Shown: positions 1 to 8,588 of the stretch, in pieces
Layout: each line of letters starts with the position of its first letter
Position numbering within the stretch: the stretch's first letter is position 1
Origin: Albidovulum sp.
Lineage (GTDB): Bacteria; Pseudomonadota; Alphaproteobacteria; Rhodobacterales; Rhodobacteraceae
DNA length: 64,000 bases
Assembly (NCBI GenBank): GCA_030837785.1
Contig: JAUQYA010000086.1
Span: 62,001 to 126,000 of the forward strand
Direction: 5' to 3'
Program-made: the position numbers and the translations under genes
Notes under the pieces: generated by a model
The model's database searches: none
Told to the model about the DNA's origin: nothing
Seen by the model: the letters and a program-made list of their open reading frames with translations, nothing else

Positions 1-21
1 CCTCCCGGTGTCCGATCGCCA

Positions 22-78
22 TTGACGAAAGCTCACAATGAGAATATTAAATACACGGACTATGGCAGGATGTCCATA
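22..78 (+). promoter_or_regulatory. Promoter and candidate operator of the WYL-regulated defence operon
   Basis: A sigma70-like promoter is visible: TTGACG at 22-27, a 17-base spacer and TATTAA at 45-50. Just downstream, GGAC at 57-60 and GTCC at 72-75 form a short dyad over the expected start of transcription, and ATGTCCA recurs at about 70 and 86. A dyad there suits autorepression by the WYL protein encoded next. The promoter is seen; the operator role is inferred. Confidence 0.5.
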
Positions 79-110
79 TAGTTTTTATGTCCACTTGCGA
101 GGCGGAAGCA

Positions 111-995
111 ATGACGGAGCCCGGAATGGTGTTGAAATGGGGGGTGGGACGCCGGCTCGAGTTCATCGAGTTCCGGCTGTTCTGGGAAGGCTCAATCAAC
201 CGGGCCGACCTCGTTGAGGCGTTCGGCGTGTCGGTGCCGCAGGCGTCCAAAGATTTGACGCTCTATCAGGAGCGCGCGCCGGGAAACATGGAGTATGACA
301 CCCGCGCCAAGCGCTATGTCGCCGCCGAAAGGTTCGTTCTGCGCTTCCTTGAGCCGGACCCCTACATCTACCTTTCGCAGCTTCGTTCGGTCGCCGAAGG
401 GGCGTTGCCCGCAAACGATTCGTGGATTGCGACGCTTCCAAGCGCCGATGTCGCGCTGACCCCCAGGCGGGATATCGACATCGCGGTTCTACGCAAGATT
501 CTCGACGCCAGCCGCGACGGCGCCTCGGTCGACGTCTTCTATCAGTCGATGAACAAGGCGCGCCCGGATCCAATGTGGCGCCAGATTACGCCTCACGCCT
601 TTGGTCATGACGGTTTCCGTTGGCATGTCCGGGCCTATTGTCACATTGAACACAAGTTCAAGGACTTCCTCCTGCCGCGTATTCTTGAGGTTGGAGCGAG
701 GGGTGAGCCGGGCGAAGCCGGCGAGCAGGACTGGCTCTGGAACAACTATTTCGACGTTGTTATCGGGCCGCATCCCGCACTTACCGAGAGCCAGCAGAAG
801 GTTGTGGCCAAGGATTATGGATTGGACCATGGCAACGGAGTGCTCTCCGTGCGCTATGCGATGCTCTTCTATGTGCTGAAGCGGCTCGGTTTGCTTGGTG
901 ACGCCGCGAAACAGAGCGCGTACACGCAACATATTGTGACGGTAAACAGGAAGGAAACCGAGGCCGCGCTAGAGAAGGCGGGACTTCAGCTATGA
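111..995 (+). CDS. WYL-domain transcriptional regulator (BrxR/CapW-like)
   Basis: A 294-residue regulator with an N-terminal winged helix (about residues 10-60), a central WYL domain (HAFGHDGFRWHVRAYC, about 155-200) and a C-terminal dimerisation-like segment. This layout matches the BrxR/CapW family, dimeric repressors that sit at the head of BREX, CBASS and other defence operons and are thought to be released by a ligand sensed by WYL. An upstream ATG at 87 exists, but 111 has a purine-rich GGAAG before it. It precedes a four-gene defence operon with a 25-bp gap, so it probably controls those genes. The ligand is unknown. Confidence 0.85.
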   Translation: MTEPGMVLKWGVGRRLEFIEFRLFWEGSINRADLVEAFGVSVPQASKDLTLYQERAPGNMEYDTRAKRYVAAERFVLRFLEPDPYIYLSQLRSVAEGALPANDSWIATLPSADVALTPRRDIDIAVLRKILDASRDGASVDVFYQSMNKARPDPMWRQITPHAFGHDGFRWHVRAYCHIEHKFKDFLLPRILEVGARGEPGEAGEQDWLWNNYFDVVIGPHPALTESQQKVVAKDYGLDHGNGVLSVRYAMLFYVLKRLGLLGDAAKQSAYTQHIVTVNRKETEAALEKAGLQL

Positions 996-1020
996 ATGTG
1001 TCGGGAGGAATCGCTGGCTG

Positions 1021-4000
1021 ATGGGTGCGAGACTTGAAGATATCAAGAACGGCGCGTCGGTTCGGGGCATTGCCTCGGCGCAGCCCGTGCAGGTCGTGTC
1101 GGTGGACTGGATCGGCGACCAAGCGATCAACGTCGTCTATCGTGATCACAACGGCACGGTGGCCGAGGCCGTTCTGTATCGGGACGACGAGCATCGCCTT
1201 GAGGTCGAACAGAATGGACGACCCTGGTCGTTTGATGCCGACGGTTCGCTACTGCGTCTCGTAACGGAAGCCAACCGCATCAAGCTGGCGCACTATTTCG
1301 ACCCGTATCTGGCGATCCACACGAGTCTGGTCGATCCGCTGCCGCACCAGATTTCAGCAGTCTATGGCGAGATGCTGCCGCGGCAGCCACTTCGCTTCCT
1401 TCTTGCCGACGACCCTGGCGCCGGCAAGACGATCATGGCCGGATTGCTGATGAAGGAGCTGATCGCTCGCAGCGATCTCGAACGCTGCCTCGTCGTCGCG
1501 CCGGGCAGCCTGGTTGAGCAATGGCAGGACGAACTCGGCCAGAAGTTCAATCTCGAGTTCGACATCCTTTCCCGCGACATGATCGAGAACTCGCGGTCGG
1601 GCAATCCGTTCAGCGACCGGGATCGGCTGATCGTCCGCCTCGACGTGCTGGCCCGCAATGAGGAGCTTCAGGAGAAGCTCATGAGCGCCCGCGAATGGGA
1701 CCTGATCATCTGCGACGAAGCCCACCGCATGTCGGCCACCTATTTCGGTGGCGAGGTCAAATATACGCGGCGCTATCAGATCGGCCAGAAGCTCGGCCAA
1801 GTCTGCCGGCATCTACTGCTCATGTCGGCGACGCCGCACAACGGCAAGGAAGAGGATTTTCAGCTCTTCATGGCCTTGCTCGACGGCGATCGGTTCGAGG
1901 GCCGGTTCCGCGATGGCGTCCACTATGCCGACACCGAAGACATGATGCGGCGGCTGACCAAGGAGGAGCTGCTCAAGTTCGATGGCCGGCCGCTTTTCCC
2001 AGAGCGGCGGGCGCGCACGGTCAAGTACCAGCTCTCGGAAGGAGAAGCTGCGCTCTATACCGCCGTCACCGAATATGTTCGCACCGAGATGAACCGCGTG
2101 CAGCGGTTCGCCGAGGGTGATGGAAAGAAGCGCAACAATGTCGGCTTCGCCTTGCAGATCCTTCAGCGGCGCCTCGCATCGTCGCCGGCCGCCATCTACC
2201 AGTCCCTCAAACGTCGCCGCGAACGGCTGGAGAACGAGCTGGGTGAGGCCCGCCTTGCCTCCAAGGGGCGCCGTCCAGGAATCGACGAGCCGACGATCAA
2301 CGGCGACATGCTGGGCAACATCGAGGAATATGGACAGGAGGAGATCGACGAGCTTGAGGATCTGATCTCAACCGGCGCAACAACGGCTGAGACGGTCGAG
2401 CAACTCGCGCTGGAAGTCGAGACGCTGAAAAGTCTGGAGTCGATGGCCCTTAGCGTCCTGCGTTCCGGCGTGGATACGAAATGGAGCCAGCTCAACCGTA
2501 TCCTCGACGACGATCTGATGATCGACACCGCCGGCAACCGCCGCAAGCTGATCATCTTCACCGAGCCCAAAGACACGCTTCACTACTTGCTCGACAAGGT
2601 GCGGGCGCGCCTTGGCAATCCTGAGGCCGTGGAAGTGATTCACGGCGGCGTGTCGCGCGAGGAGCGGCGCAAGGTGGTCGAGCGGTTCATGCAGGACAAA
2701 GGCATGCTGGTGCTCATCGCCAACGATGCCGCCGGCGAGGGCGTGAATCTTCAGCGCGGCCACCTCATGGTCAACTACGATCTACCGTGGAACCCGAACA
2801 AGATCGAGCAGCGGTTCGGGCGTATCCATCGCATCGGCCAGACCGAGGTTTGCCATCTCTGGAACCTCGTAGCAGCCGACACGCGCGAGGGCGAAGTCTA
2901 TGCCCGGCTTCTCGAAAAGCTGGAGGCCGCACGCGAGGCGCTTGGCGGCCGGGTCTATGACGTGCTCGGTGAACTGTTCGAGGGCACCGCGCTCAAAGAC
3001 CTCCTGTTCGAAGCCATCCAGTATGGTGAGCAAGAGGACGTCAGGGCTCGACTTTTCCAGCAAGTTGATGGTGCGGTCGACCAGGCGCACCTGCTCGAAC
3101 TGCTTCGCCGCCGGGCACTGACCAACGACACCATGCCGGAGGGCCGGGTCGAGGAATTGCGGCTCGAAATGGAGCGTGCCGAAGCCCTGCGCCTTCAGCC
3201 GCACCACATCCAAAGCTTCTTCGTCGAGGCTTTTCAGCATCTTGGCGGCCGCCTCAAGCGCCGCGAGGAGGGACGCTGGGAAATCTCACATGTGCCAGTG
3301 CGCATCCGCGAGCGCGACCGGCAGATCGGGACCGGCGCACCGATTCAGAAGCAGTACGAGCGCGTCTGCTTTGAGAAGAACAAAATCAACCAGCAGCCCG
3401 TTGCCGCTTTCGTCTGCCCTGGCCATCCGCTGCTCGAAGCCGTGATCAGCCTGATCCGGGAACAGTATGAGCAGATTATGCGGCAGGGCGCGATCTTGGT
3501 CGACGACACAGATTCCGGTGACGCGCTGTCCGCGATCTTTCTCCTCGAACACACCGTGCAGGACGGCCGCACGACCAGTGTCGGCAAGCCGCATGTGATT
3601 TCACAACGGCTCCAGTTCGCCGCGATCGACAAAGCAGGCAATGCGCTCAACGCCGGTATAGCGCCGCATCTCAACCTCCGGCCTGCCACGGTGGAGGAGG
3701 TTGCATGCGTGCGCGATCTTCTGGAGGAGAGCTGGCTGACCAGCGAACTGGAGAAAGCCGCCATCCGGTTCGCCACGGTCGAACTGGCCCAGAACCATGT
3801 CGCCGAGGTCAAGGCAAGGCGACTGCCGGAAATCGAGAAGGTCGAGCAGGAAGTGCGTGCCCGGCTCAAGAAGGAGATCAACTACTGGGATTCGCGTGCT
3901 TTCGAGCTGAAGGAGGAGGAAAAGGCCGGGAAGCGGACGCGAGTGAACTGGCAGAACGCCCAGCGCCGCGCCGAAGAACTGGCGGAGCGTCAGAAGCGCC

Positions 4001-4524
4001 GCATGGACCAGCTCGAGCGGGAGCGCTTTATCTCATCGCAACCGCCGCGAGTGCGCGGTGGAATGGTCGTCATCCCGCGCGGCCTTCTGGACTCACGCCA
4101 AGCTCCAGCCATCCCGAACCATTTCGCGGAAGACCCCGCCGCACGCAGGAAGATCGAACTTGCAGCCATGGAAGCTGTCATGGCGACAGAACGCGCTCTG
4201 GGCCACGAGCCGGTCGACGTTTCGGCCCAAAAGATTGGCTACGATATTGCCTCGCTCAATCCGGCATCCGGCCACCTGCGCTTCATCGAGGTCAAGGGGC
4301 GCATCGACGGTGCCGACAGCGTGATGATCACCCGGCAAGAGGTCATCACTTCACTGCACGAGCCGGAAAAGTTCATCCTGGCGATCGTCTCGGTTGCCAA
4401 TGGTTTTGCCCACGAACCCCGTTATTTGCACGGCCCGCTCCTCGAGCGTGAACCATCGTTTCTTGAAACGGCGATTCAGTTTGACTTGAGGCGGTTGCTG
4501 GAACGGGCGGAGGGGCCACGATGA
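1021..4524 (+). CDS. SNF2-family helicase with C-terminal DUF3883 (Hma/DrmD-like)
   Basis: A 1167-residue superfamily 2 DNA translocase. Walker A is GAGKT at residues 133-137, the DEAH box is near 232 (IICDEAHRM), SATPHNGKEEDF follows, and helicase motif VI is RFGRIHRIGQT near residue 600. A long charged helical section covers about 930-1010, and the end (about 1050-1140) is DUF3883, often found in defence proteins (SGHLRFIEVKGR). The family resembles DrmD of DISARM and helicases of helicase-methylase-ATPase systems. DrmA, DrmB and DrmC are absent, which argues against DISARM. Its stop overlaps the next start by 4 bases, so the genes are cotranslated. Confidence 0.88.
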   Translation: MGARLEDIKNGASVRGIASAQPVQVVSVDWIGDQAINVVYRDHNGTVAEAVLYRDDEHRLEVEQNGRPWSFDADGSLLRLVTEANRIKLAHYFDPYLAIHTSLVDPLPHQISAVYGEMLPRQPLRFLLADDPGAGKTIMAGLLMKELIARSDLERCLVVAPGSLVEQWQDELGQKFNLEFDILSRDMIENSRSGNPFSDRDRLIVRLDVLARNEELQEKLMSAREWDLIICDEAHRMSATYFGGEVKYTRRYQIGQKLGQVCRHLLLMSATPHNGKEEDFQLFMALLDGDRFEGRFRDGVHYADTEDMMRRLTKEELLKFDGRPLFPERRARTVKYQLSEGEAALYTAVTEYVRTEMNRVQRFAEGDGKKRNNVGFALQILQRRLASSPAAIYQSLKRRRERLENELGEARLASKGRRPGIDEPTINGDMLGNIEEYGQEEIDELEDLISTGATTAETVEQLALEVETLKSLESMALSVLRSGVDTKWSQLNRILDDDLMIDTAGNRRKLIIFTEPKDTLHYLLDKVRARLGNPEAVEVIHGGVSREERRKVVERFMQDKGMLVLIANDAAGEGVNLQRGHLMVNYDLPWNPNKIEQRFGRIHRIGQTEVCHLWNLVAADTREGEVYARLLEKLEAAREALGGRVYDVLGELFEGTALKDLLFEAIQYGEQEDVRARLFQQVDGAVDQAHLLELLRRRALTNDTMPEGRVEELRLEMERAEALRLQPHHIQSFFVEAFQHLGGRLKRREEGRWEISHVPVRIRERDRQIGTGAPIQKQYERVCFEKNKINQQPVAAFVCPGHPLLEAVISLIREQYEQIMRQGAILVDDTDSGDALSAIFLLEHTVQDGRTTSVGKPHVISQRLQFAAIDKAGNALNAGIAPHLNLRPATVEEVACVRDLLEESWLTSELEKAAIRFATVELAQNHVAEVKARRLPEIEKVEQEVRARLKKEINYWDSRAFELKEEEKAGKRTRVNWQNAQRRAEELAERQKRRMDQLERERFISSQPPRVRGGMVVIPRGLLDSRQAPAIPNHFAEDPAARRKIELAAMEAVMATERALGHEPVDVSAQKIGYDIASLNPASGHLRFIEVKGRIDGADSVMITRQEVITSLHEPEKFILAIVSVANGFAHEPRYLHGPLLEREPSFLETAIQFDLRRLLERAEGPR

Positions 4525-5795
4525 TAGTGCATCCTCTAGCTGCCTTGGCACCTTGGGTTTCATTGCCGGCAAATATCGTCAAAGCGTTTGCGGGAGAGTG
4601 TAGTTTGCCCATCCACGAGTTGGAGAAGGCAAAGGTTCAAAAACTACGCGCGCATGTTCGTCCGTTTCCTGACGCGTCTGGCAACGTGACATTTAGTGCT
4701 TGGCGCTTGGCTCATGCCATCAAGAAGGCGGACTGTTTACGCTGGCCGTCAGCGCCGGTTCTTTGGAGGGGGGCTACGGGATTCCTTTTGGAAAACGGCC
4801 ATTTTTTCGACTGGAGCAAAAGCGAATTTTCTTTGCATGACGGCATGGCAGATTACTACGCAGATTTCACAGGGTCGGGCTTGGCGGGTCGAATCGGCCA
4901 AGGGATGGCCTTGCTGTTTCTTGAGCAGAAGGGCTACGCCTATGTCGGCCGCTTTGAAACGGAATGGAAACAACGTGCAGCAGCGCAGAATAAGTCATGG
5001 CCTGCGGGAAAGACCAAGGCCCCGGATTTCATAGCTGAGAATGTGAGGAAAGAGTGGGTACTTGCGGAGTCAAAAGGAGGCTTTGCCTCACCGGGGAATA
5101 AGCCCCCCATCAAGGGCGCACTTCGCGACGGCCTCGCTCAGCTTGCAGGCTGGGACAAGCACATAACCCCTCAGCCCCAGAAGAGTTTTGCGATCGGCAC
5201 GTTCTTGCGTGAGAGCAACGACTCCCACGACGAAACTTCGTTGATTGCCTTCGTGGATCCACCGCCCGAAGCGTCGGAAGATCCGGTTGAATTTCCGGTA
5301 GATGCCGTGCGCCGTGCGAATTACGGATCATGGCTTTCCGTCATGGGCTTCGATGATGCTGCCAATCGTCTCAGGATAGGAGTGGGCGAACAGCAACGAC
5401 GACTCGTTCCAGTGATCGTGCTTGGCGGGCAGAAGTTCGTGGTCAGTATCGCATCGATTTCTCCAAGATACCCGGATCATTCCAGTCGTGAGTTTTGGGA
5501 TGATCTCCATCACTGGCGGTTCTTGCCGTTCGACATGCCGAGAGGCGGCGTGCGGGTAGAAATGATCGGGCTGGATCTGAGGGTTTTCAAAGCCTTGAGT
5601 TCGATATCCGACGAAAGGATATCCGCGGAACTGATGGAATTGCAGCCGCACGAGCCGCGGGATACGTCGTTCGATTCTGACGGCGGCGCATTTTACGGAA
5701 GCGTCTTTTCGGATGGTTCGTTGCTTGGAGAAATGCGGCACACGCGATCGACCAGGCCGTTCCCCGACTTTGAATGGATAGAGGTGGAAGTGTGA
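4521..5795 (+). CDS. Uncharacterised protein with a PD-(D/E)xK-like nuclease motif
   Basis: A 424-residue protein that I cannot assign to a named family. Residues 168-185 carry a PDF, a short gap and then an ESK (E183-S184-K185) on a predicted strand, the core pattern of PD-(D/E)xK nucleases. The upstream helix contains GLAGRIGQGMALLFLEQKGY, similar in style to the helix before the active site in such folds. It sits between the helicase and the methylase with start/stop overlaps on both sides, so it is a likely nuclease of the system. The motif is seen; activity is inferred. G+C looks lower than in its neighbours in the first 500 bases. Confidence 0.6.
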   Translation: MIVHPLAALAPWVSLPANIVKAFAGECSLPIHELEKAKVQKLRAHVRPFPDASGNVTFSAWRLAHAIKKADCLRWPSAPVLWRGATGFLLENGHFFDWSKSEFSLHDGMADYYADFTGSGLAGRIGQGMALLFLEQKGYAYVGRFETEWKQRAAAQNKSWPAGKTKAPDFIAENVRKEWVLAESKGGFASPGNKPPIKGALRDGLAQLAGWDKHITPQPQKSFAIGTFLRESNDSHDETSLIAFVDPPPEASEDPVEFPVDAVRRANYGSWLSVMGFDDAANRLRIGVGEQQRRLVPVIVLGGQKFVVSIASISPRYPDHSSREFWDDLHHWRFLPFDMPRGGVRVEMIGLDLRVFKALSSISDERISAELMELQPHEPRDTSFDSDGGAFYGSVFSDGSLLGEMRHTRSTRPFPDFEWIEVEV

Positions 5796-8575
5796 CGACA
5801 TACAAAAAAAAGCTCATCGAAGTCGCCATTCCGTTGGAAGCGATCAACGCGGCGTCGGCGCGGGAGAAGTCGATCCGGCATGGGCACCCTTCAACCCTGC
5901 ACCTGTGGTGGGCGCGGCGGCCGCTTGCGGCGTGCCGGGCGGTCCTGTTCGCGCAGTTGGTGGATGATCCGTCGAGCCTCCCCGACCAGTTCCCCACGCA
6001 TGAGGATCAGGAAGCCGAACGCAAGCGACTGTTCGCCATCATCGAAGACTTGGTGAAATGGGAGAACTCGACCAACGAAGAGGTGCTGGAACGGGCGCGG
6101 GCGGAAATCCGACGCAGTTGCGGCGGGGTGCTGCCCCCGGTCTATGACCCGTTCTCGGGCGGCGGGTCGATCCCGCTGGAGGCGCAGCGGCTGGGTCTGC
6201 CCGCCTATGGGTCCGACCTGAACCCGGTAGCGGTGATGATCGGCAAGGCGATGATCGAGATCCCACCGAAGTTTAAGGATATGCCCCCCATCCACCCCGG
6301 CATCAAGGAACGGTCGTTCTACCGCAATGCCGAAGGGCTGGCCGAGGATGTGAAACATTACGGCGCATGGATGCGCGAGAAGGCGTGGGAGCGCATCGGG
6401 CATCTCTACCCGCAGGTGGACCTGCCGAAGGACTACGGCGGCGGCAAGGCGACGGTAATCGCCTGGATCTGGGCGCGGACGGTGCCGAGCCCGGACCCGG
6501 CGTTTGCCAATGTGCAGGTACCGCTCGTCCGCAGCTTTGAGCTATCCAGCAAGAAGGGGCAGAGAGCTTGGGTTGATCCCGTTGTAGCGAATGGCAATTA
6601 TGACTTCGTGGTGAAGAGCGAAGCCTTCGGGCACAAAGGTGCGCCTAGAGATGGAACTGTAAACAGGCAGGGTGCAGTTTGCATTGTCTCCAGTGCGGCA
6701 ATCCCGTTCAAATATATCAGGCAGATGGCGAAAGACGGCCGAATGGGCCAAAAGCTCATGGCTGTTGTCGCAGAAGGGCCGAAGGGTAAGATTTTCCTGT
6801 CACCGGATCAAATATCAAGCGAAGCAGCACTTTCGGCGAAGCCTGATGAGAAGCCCAGCCTACAGATTTCGCATTGGCCAGGTCGCACCAATGTGGTCGA
6901 ATATGGCATGGAAAATTTCGAGGATCTATTCACAGATCGTCAGACAGTCGCCCTAAACACATTTGCTAAGCTAGTTCACGATGCTCGCGCTGAGATAGAG
7001 AAGGATGCCTTGGCCGCAGGCATAGAAGCTGACGAAGTTCCGCTGCGTGATGATGGCCGAGGTGCTAAAGGTTACGCTGAGGCAGTTAGCGTCTATCTCG
7101 CCTTCATTGCCGACAAGTGCAGTGATTACAACTCTTCCATCTGCAGTTGGATTCCTCAACTTGGCGCTGTGCGGAATACATTCGCGAGGCAGGCGATTCC
7201 CATGGTCTGGGACTTCGTTGAAGTCAACATCTTCAGTGGCAAAGTCGGCAGCTTTGGATCAATGTCGGTGTGGGTGGAGAAAGCTCTGCTTGGTTTCGTC
7301 CCTGCTGCGCCAGGTCAAGTAAGGCAGATGGACGCCCAGTCGATCTCAATGCTTCCAAATAGCGTTGTCTCGACAGATCCGCCTTATTACGATAATATTA
7401 GCTACGCTGATCTTTCTGACTTTTTCTACTGTTGGCTCCGTCCCGCTTTAAGGGATGTGTATCCGGATCTATTCGGAGTCCTTGCCACCCCTAAAACTGA
7501 CGAACTTGTTGCCACGCCCTATAGAGAAAATCGCGGGAAGCTAGCTGCAGAAGAGTTCTTTTTGCGTGGCATGAAGAGCGCAATTGAGAAGATGGCGTTC
7601 GAAACTTCAGACGAATTTCCAGCTGCGATCTACTACGCCTTCAAGCAAAGTGAAATCGAGCAAGAGGGCATTAGCTCAACCGGCTGGGCTACATTTTTGC
7701 AGGCTGTTGTCGAGGCCGGTTTTTCTGTTGTAGGAACATGGCCGGTGCGAACTGAATTTTCAAACCGGCCGGTAGCGTCGGGTTCCAATGCTCTCGCCAA
7801 CTCTGTTGTCCTCGTCTGCCGCAAGAAGGAAACCACAGCCGAGATAATCACCCGGGCCGAGTTCATTCGCGCCCTGAAACGCGAACTGCCCCCGGCCATC
7901 GCCGAGCTTCAGGCCGCCAACATCGCCCCGGCCGACATGCCGCAATCGGCCATCGGCCCCGGCATGGGTGTGTTCTCGCGCTACAAGGCGGTGCTGGAAT
8001 CCGACGACAGCCCGATGAGCGTGAAAACAGCGCTTCAGCTCATCAACCGCGAACTCGACGAATATCTTGGCGGCATCCAGGGCGAGTTCGACGCCGACAC
8101 CCGCTTCGCCATCACCTGGTTCGAGCAGAACGGGAACGGCAAGGGGGATTACGGCGTGGCCGACAACCTCGCCCGTGCGCGTGGCATCGCAGTGGAAAGC
8201 GTCAAGCACGCCGGGATCGTGGAAAGCGCGGCGGGCAAGGTCCGTATCCTGACGCGCGACGAACTCGTGGAAGATTGGGAGCCGGAAAGCGATGGCCACC
8301 TGACGGTGTGGGAATGCCTCCAACACCTCGTCAAGACGCACGAGAAGGACGGCATCTCGCACGATACCGCCGTCCTGCTGAAGAAGATCGGTACCCAGGC
8401 CGAGGCCGTGAAAGACCTCGCCTACTGCCTCTACGACATCAGCGCGAACAAGCGGAAGGATGCCAAGGAAGCGACGGCCTACAACGCGTTGATCGCCGAT
8501 TGGGCCGAACTGACCAAGGCCGCGGCCGCCATCCACGACACGAGCGGGGATCGCCAGATCCGCATGGGATTTTGA
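5792..8575 (+). CDS. DUF1156 adenine-specific DNA methyltransferase
   Basis: A 927-residue methylase starting at GTG 5792, which overlaps the previous stop codon. The DUF1156 hallmark HPSTLHLWWARRPLAACRA is near residue 30. The SAM-binding motif DPFSGGGSIPLEA is near 118-130 and the catalytic DPPYY near 527-532, an order and motif set typical of large N6-adenine methylases in defence loci. It probably marks self DNA so that the helicase, nuclease-like and ATPase proteins act only on unmarked phage or plasmid DNA. The middle (about 6530-7760) is visibly lower in G+C than the ends, as if the specificity part had a different history. Confidence 0.88.
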   Translation: MTTYKKKLIEVAIPLEAINAASAREKSIRHGHPSTLHLWWARRPLAACRAVLFAQLVDDPSSLPDQFPTHEDQEAERKRLFAIIEDLVKWENSTNEEVLERARAEIRRSCGGVLPPVYDPFSGGGSIPLEAQRLGLPAYGSDLNPVAVMIGKAMIEIPPKFKDMPPIHPGIKERSFYRNAEGLAEDVKHYGAWMREKAWERIGHLYPQVDLPKDYGGGKATVIAWIWARTVPSPDPAFANVQVPLVRSFELSSKKGQRAWVDPVVANGNYDFVVKSEAFGHKGAPRDGTVNRQGAVCIVSSAAIPFKYIRQMAKDGRMGQKLMAVVAEGPKGKIFLSPDQISSEAALSAKPDEKPSLQISHWPGRTNVVEYGMENFEDLFTDRQTVALNTFAKLVHDARAEIEKDALAAGIEADEVPLRDDGRGAKGYAEAVSVYLAFIADKCSDYNSSICSWIPQLGAVRNTFARQAIPMVWDFVEVNIFSGKVGSFGSMSVWVEKALLGFVPAAPGQVRQMDAQSISMLPNSVVSTDPPYYDNISYADLSDFFYCWLRPALRDVYPDLFGVLATPKTDELVATPYRENRGKLAAEEFFLRGMKSAIEKMAFETSDEFPAAIYYAFKQSEIEQEGISSTGWATFLQAVVEAGFSVVGTWPVRTEFSNRPVASGSNALANSVVLVCRKKETTAEIITRAEFIRALKRELPPAIAELQAANIAPADMPQSAIGPGMGVFSRYKAVLESDDSPMSVKTALQLINRELDEYLGGIQGEFDADTRFAITWFEQNGNGKGDYGVADNLARARGIAVESVKHAGIVESAAGKVRILTRDELVEDWEPESDGHLTVWECLQHLVKTHEKDGISHDTAVLLKKIGTQAEAVKDLAYCLYDISANKRKDAKEATAYNALIADWAELTKAAAAIHDTSGDRQIRMGF

Positions 8576-8588
8576 GGGGAGTTGAGAC

